A DNA stretch of 64,000 nt, taken from contig CAYSYA010000005.1 of assembly GCA_964435285.1 (NCBI GenBank), forward strand, positions 1 through 64,000, given 5' to 3'. The first letter of the stretch is position 1. The number at the start of each line of letters is the position of its first letter. A program made the position numbers and the translations under genes. The DNA comes from GCA-2718035 sp964435285 (GTDB lineage: Bacteria > Bacteroidota > Bacteroidia > Flavobacteriales > TMED113). Below the pieces are notes generated by a model, which saw only the letters and a list, made by a program, of their open reading frames with translations, did not search any database and was not told the DNA's origin. Positions 60,735 to 64,000 of the stretch are shown here, in pieces.

Positions 60735-61913
60735 ATGGAAGTTTATATAGTACAAGCATACAGAACAGCTGTAGGGAAATCTAAAAGGGGTTCTCTAAAA
60801 TTTACAAGACCTGATGATTTAGCCGGGCAATTAATTAGTAAAATGTTAAAAAAAATACCCAATCTTGATAAAGAATCAATAGATGATGTAATTGTTGGGA
60901 ATGCAACACCAGAAGCGGAACAAGGATTAAACATTGGGAGACTTATTTCTCTTATTGGTTTAAATACGGTTAAGGTTCCTGGTATGACGGTTAACAGATT
61001 TTGTTCATCTGGTCTTGAAACTATTTCAATTGCAGCGAGTAAAATTCACGCAGGAATGGCTGATTGTATTATAGCAGGTGGAGTTGAGACAATGTCTCCT
61101 ATTCCATTTGGGGGTTGGAGAATAGTACCTAATTATAATGTAGCAAAAAAAAATCCAGACTGGTATTGGGGAATGGGTACAACTGCTGAAGCAATTGTAA
61201 AAAAATATAAAATAAGTAGAGAAGACCAGGATGCTTTTGCTTTTCAATCAAACATGAAAGCTGTAAACGCCATAGAAAATGGTTTGTTTAATCAAGATAT
61301 TATTGAATACGATATTCATGAAACTTATTTAGATGAAAACGAAAATAAAAAAACAAAAGTTTTTTCAATTAATGAAGATGAGGGACCAAGAAAAGACACA
61401 ACCATTGAAAAACTATCTAAACTAAAGCCTGTGTTTTCTAAAAATGGAACAGTTACAGCTGGAAATTCATCACAAACTTCAGACGGAGCAGCATTTGTTA
61501 CGTTGATGTCAAAAAAAATGGTAGAAAAATTAAATATTCAACCTATCGCTAAAATGCTCTCTTATGCTGTCTGTGGAGTTGAGCCAAAACATATGGGAAT
61601 TGGACCAGTGGAAGCAATTCCTAAAGCCTTAAATCAAGCTAACCTATCAATTAATGATTTAGATTTAATTGAACTTAACGAAGCGTTTGCTTGTCAATCT
61701 TTAGCGGTAATAAGAGAGGCTAATTTAAATCCAAATATCATTAATGTAAATGGTGGAGCAATTGCTCTAGGTCATCCTCTTGGTTGCACTGGAGCAAAAC
61801 TAACTGTTCAATTAATTAACGAATTAAGAAGACGAAAACAAAAAATAGGGATGGTAACAATGTGTGTTGGTACTGGGCAAGGTGCTGCTGGAATTTTTGA
61901 ATTACTAAATTAA
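60735..61913 (+). CDS. Acetyl-CoA C-acyltransferase (thiolase)
   Basis: A 392-residue thiolase that cleaves 3-ketoacyl-CoA. The active-site cysteine lies in V-N-R-F-C-S-S-G-L-E-T-I (about 86-97). The C-terminal region has N-E-A-F-A, G-G-A-I-A-L-G-H-P-L-G-C-T-G-A (His region, about 343-357), and C-V-G-T-G-Q-G-A-A (second Cys). It starts two bases after the hydratase-dehydrogenase stop and is followed by the acyl-CoA dehydrogenase. FadA/FadI-type use in fatty-acid breakdown fits the operon. Confidence 0.94.
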   Translation: MEVYIVQAYRTAVGKSKRGSLKFTRPDDLAGQLISKMLKKIPNLDKESIDDVIVGNATPEAEQGLNIGRLISLIGLNTVKVPGMTVNRFCSSGLETISIAASKIHAGMADCIIAGGVETMSPIPFGGWRIVPNYNVAKKNPDWYWGMGTTAEAIVKKYKISREDQDAFAFQSNMKAVNAIENGLFNQDIIEYDIHETYLDENENKKTKVFSINEDEGPRKDTTIEKLSKLKPVFSKNGTVTAGNSSQTSDGAAFVTLMSKKMVEKLNIQPIAKMLSYAVCGVEPKHMGIGPVEAIPKALNQANLSINDLDLIELNEAFACQSLAVIREANLNPNIINVNGGAIALGHPLGCTGAKLTVQLINELRRRKQKIGMVTMCVGTGQGAAGIFELLN

Positions 61914-61917
61914 TTAT

Positions 61918-63717
61918 ATGAAAACAAATTTAAAAGGTGGTGGTTTTTTAATCTCTGAAACAAATCCTGATGAAATATTTATAGTAGAAGAATTCAGTGA
62001 GGAAGCTAAGATGATGCTCGAAGCAACAAGGGAGTTTAATGAAAAAGAAATAAAACCTAATATTTTTGAATTTGAAAAGAAAAATTACAAACTCACTGAA
62101 GATTTGATGAGAAAAATAGGTGAAATGGGTTTGCTAGGTATTACTGTTCCTGAAAAATATGGGGGGCTTGGAATGGGTTTAAATATTTCAATGCTAATTT
62201 GTGGAGAAATTAGTAGCTATTCTGGCTCAATTGCAACAGCATACGGAGCACATACTGGAATCGGAACACTTCCTATTCTTTTTTATGGAAGTAATGAGAT
62301 AAAAGAAAAATTTTTACCTAAAATTTGCTCAGGAGAATGGATGTCATGTTACAATTTAACGGAACCAAATGCTGGATCTGATGCAAATTCAGGAAAAACA
62401 ACAGCAACTTTAACAAGTGATGGAAATAGTTATGAAATTACTGGTCAAAAAATTTGGATTAGTAATGCTGGATTCGCTGAGGTTTTTATTCTATTTGGTA
62501 GGATTGAAAATGACAAAAATATAACTGGCTTTGTTTTAGAAAAATCTAAATCTAATGGAATCAATTTAGGAGAAGAAGAAAATAAGCTTGGACTTAGAGC
62601 ATCATCAACAAGACAAGTGTTCTATGAAAAAACTTTGGTCCCAAAAGAACAGATGCTAGGAAAAAGAGGAGAAGGTTTTAAAATTGCTTTAAATTCCCTT
62701 AACGCAGGAAGAATAAAATTAGGTGCAGCAACAGGTTCAGCTGCTATCAAAGTTATAAATGAATGTATATCTTATTCAATTGAAAGAAAACAATTTGGTA
62801 AGTCTATTTCTAATTTTGGAGCAATCCAAGAGAAACTTGCAATTATGGCTTCATCTATTTATACTACAATGTCTGGATTATACAGAGCAGGATTTAATAT
62901 CGAAGAAAATACAAAAAGATTAGAAAAAAATGGCGTTGGAGTTTTCGAATCAAAAAAAGATGGAATAATTGAATACTCTGTTGAGTGTTCTATTATTAAA
63001 GTACATGGATCGGAGGTTATTAGAGATGTTTCAGACGAGGCAATACAAATTTTTGGAGGAATGGGCTTTTCTGCAGAGTCAATAGTAGAACCTGCTTACA
63101 GAGACGCAAGAATATCGAGAATCTACGAAGGAACTAACGAGATCAACAGAATGCTTATAGTTGGTATGTTAATAAGAAAGGCTCTTAAAAAAGAAATTGA
63201 TTTATTTTCTCAAGCAAAAAAAGCAGGAAAAGAATTGACAAGTATTTTTTCATTTTTTAAAAAAGAAAAAATCAGTGGAGTTTTAGGAAAGGAAAAAGTT
63301 ATTCTAAAGAATGTAAAAAAATTAATATTAATTCTTCTTGGAAAGTGTAGTCAAGTTTATAAAAAAGAACTTGAAAACGAACAAGAAATAATGATAAACT
63401 TAGCTAATATGATCATTGATTTATACATGTCTGAATCTTGTTTATTAAGATCAGAAAAATTAGCATTAAAGAACGGAGAAAATAACTGTGAAATTCAGAT
63501 TTTAATGACTAAAAATTATATTTTAAAAACCTTGGAAACTTGTTCGAATTCAGGATTTGAAATAATTCAAGCACTTCCATCTTCATCAATTGAAAAGAAA
63601 ATACTACTTAAAGGACTTAATCGCCTAACAAAAAAACCAGACTACAACATTAAAGAAATCAGAAGAAAAATTTCATCAGATTTAATTAGCAATAGAAAAT
63701 ATAGATTTAATATTTAA
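61918..63717 (+). CDS. Acyl-CoA dehydrogenase
   Basis: A 599-residue FAD flavoenzyme for the first oxidation of beta-oxidation. The core (about 20-440) shows Y-N-L-T-E-P-N-A-G-S-D-A (142-153), I-T-G-Q-K-I-W-I-S-N-A-G (about 173-184), R-K-Q-F-G-K-S-I (about 291-298), and the catalytic-region I-Y-E-G-T-N-E-I-N-R with its Glu. A C-terminal extension of about 150 helical residues makes it longer than the 380-residue short-chain enzymes and like the very-long-chain type. It is the last gene of the operon, and its stop overlaps a convergent outer-membrane protein gene by four bases. Confidence 0.92.
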   Translation: MKTNLKGGGFLISETNPDEIFIVEEFSEEAKMMLEATREFNEKEIKPNIFEFEKKNYKLTEDLMRKIGEMGLLGITVPEKYGGLGMGLNISMLICGEISSYSGSIATAYGAHTGIGTLPILFYGSNEIKEKFLPKICSGEWMSCYNLTEPNAGSDANSGKTTATLTSDGNSYEITGQKIWISNAGFAEVFILFGRIENDKNITGFVLEKSKSNGINLGEEENKLGLRASSTRQVFYEKTLVPKEQMLGKRGEGFKIALNSLNAGRIKLGAATGSAAIKVINECISYSIERKQFGKSISNFGAIQEKLAIMASSIYTTMSGLYRAGFNIEENTKRLEKNGVGVFESKKDGIIEYSVECSIIKVHGSEVIRDVSDEAIQIFGGMGFSAESIVEPAYRDARISRIYEGTNEINRMLIVGMLIRKALKKEIDLFSQAKKAGKELTSIFSFFKKEKISGVLGKEKVILKNVKKLILILLGKCSQVYKKELENEQEIMINLANMIIDLYMSESCLLRSEKLALKNGENNCEIQILMTKNYILKTLETCSNSGFEIIQALPSSSIEKKILLKGLNRLTKKPDYNIKEIRRKISSDLISNRKYRFNI

Positions 63718-64000
63718 AATCTCAATCCAATTGATTGAAAGATAACCCATGGTCTGTAGTGAGGAAATTGATTTGAATCTCTGTCAATATATGATCCTGC
63801 ACTGTATGAAATATCAAATTTATAAATAAGGCGACACCTAAACATATATTGCAACCCAGCATGTAACCTTCCAAGTAAGTAATATTCAGAATACCAATTA
63901 TCTAAAAAAATATTATTTTGAAATATATATTCATAAGAATATTTTACCTCGAATCCCAAAGAAGCTCCAAGGTATGGTCTCATAACCCCTCTGTTTCCTA
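63714..64000 (-). CDS. Outer-membrane beta-barrel protein, C-terminal part (continues beyond window)
   Basis: A minus-strand frame stays open to the right edge, so only the last about 95 residues are seen. An ATG at 63983 is internal, as the reading continues upstream (G-N-R-G-V before it). The visible part alternates aromatic/hydrophobic strands with short turns (Y-L-G-A-S-L-G-F-E-V-K-Y-S-Y-E-Y; L-L-G-R-L-H-A-G-L-Q-Y) and ends Q-S-I-G-L-R-F with a terminal Phe, as in outer-membrane barrels. The specific family cannot be given from this fragment. Confidence 0.55.
   Translation of the reverse strand, partial: GNRGVMRPYLGASLGFEVKYSYEYIFQNNIFLDNWYSEYYLLGRLHAGLQYMFRCRLIYKFDISYSAGSYIDRDSNQFPHYRPWVIFQSIGLRF

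Overview
The window looks like a strongly AT-rich chromosome segment from a member of Bacteroidota, most likely the Flavobacteriales. The evidence is the presence of DUF4290 and DUF4294 proteins, zinc-ligand-free forms of ribosomal proteins L36 and S14, a TTTG-N19-TAnnTTTG promoter in front of rpsL, a str-S10-spc-alpha ribosomal superoperon with no tuf gene, and the order rplQ-carA-eno-citrate synthase behind it. Genes are tightly packed with many 1-20 bp overlaps, which suggests a compact genome. A 100-N run marks the assembly as a draft scaffold.

Layout. 1-7.2 kb: the 5' part of tRNA-Asp, aroQ, a XerC/D recombinase, a nitronate-monooxygenase-like flavoprotein, a ZIP metal transporter, smpB, four small outer-membrane beta-barrel genes (two are identical copies) and pcm. 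7.2-11.3 kb: a sugar-type oxidoreductase, a lipoprotein, a polyprenyl-phosphate sugar transferase and 3-hydroxybutyryl-CoA dehydrogenase. 11.3-19.7 kb: DUF4294, a PD-(D/E)XK nuclease, a 918-residue ligase-CBS-aspartoacylase fusion, gapA, lipA, a 41-residue lipoprotein, an Omp85 protein and rlmB. 19.7-41.4 kb (minus strand): the ribosomal superoperon from rpsL to rplQ, then carA, eno and a mitochondrial-type citrate synthase. 41.7-49.6 kb (plus strand): a UvrD helicase, DUF4290, murA, then grpE-dnaJ-ppx and a sigma-54 activator. 49.6-56.5 kb (minus): pheT, recG, purL. 56.6-63.7 kb (plus): a complete beta-oxidation operon. The right edge cuts another outer-membrane protein.

The most promising unusual unit is at 45.9-49.6 kb. 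A sequence with canonical sigma-54 (-24/-12) spacing lies just upstream of grpE-dnaJ. The same gene run ends in an NtrC-type sigma-54 activator that has a receiver and an AAA+ domain but no DNA-binding helix-turn-helix. A Ppx/GppA phosphatase sits between them. DnaJ in this unit has lost all four cysteines of one of its two zinc sites. Together these suggest a stress module in which co-chaperone expression depends on a phosphorelay and on sigma-54; this is inference.

Other points of note are the ligase-CBS-deacylase fusion, the Cys-to-Asp change at the MurA active site, the mitochondrial-type citrate synthase, the long (A-P-A/T-E-E)n tail on ribosomal protein L17 that broke the assembly, and the perfect duplication of an outer-membrane protein gene with its terminator.
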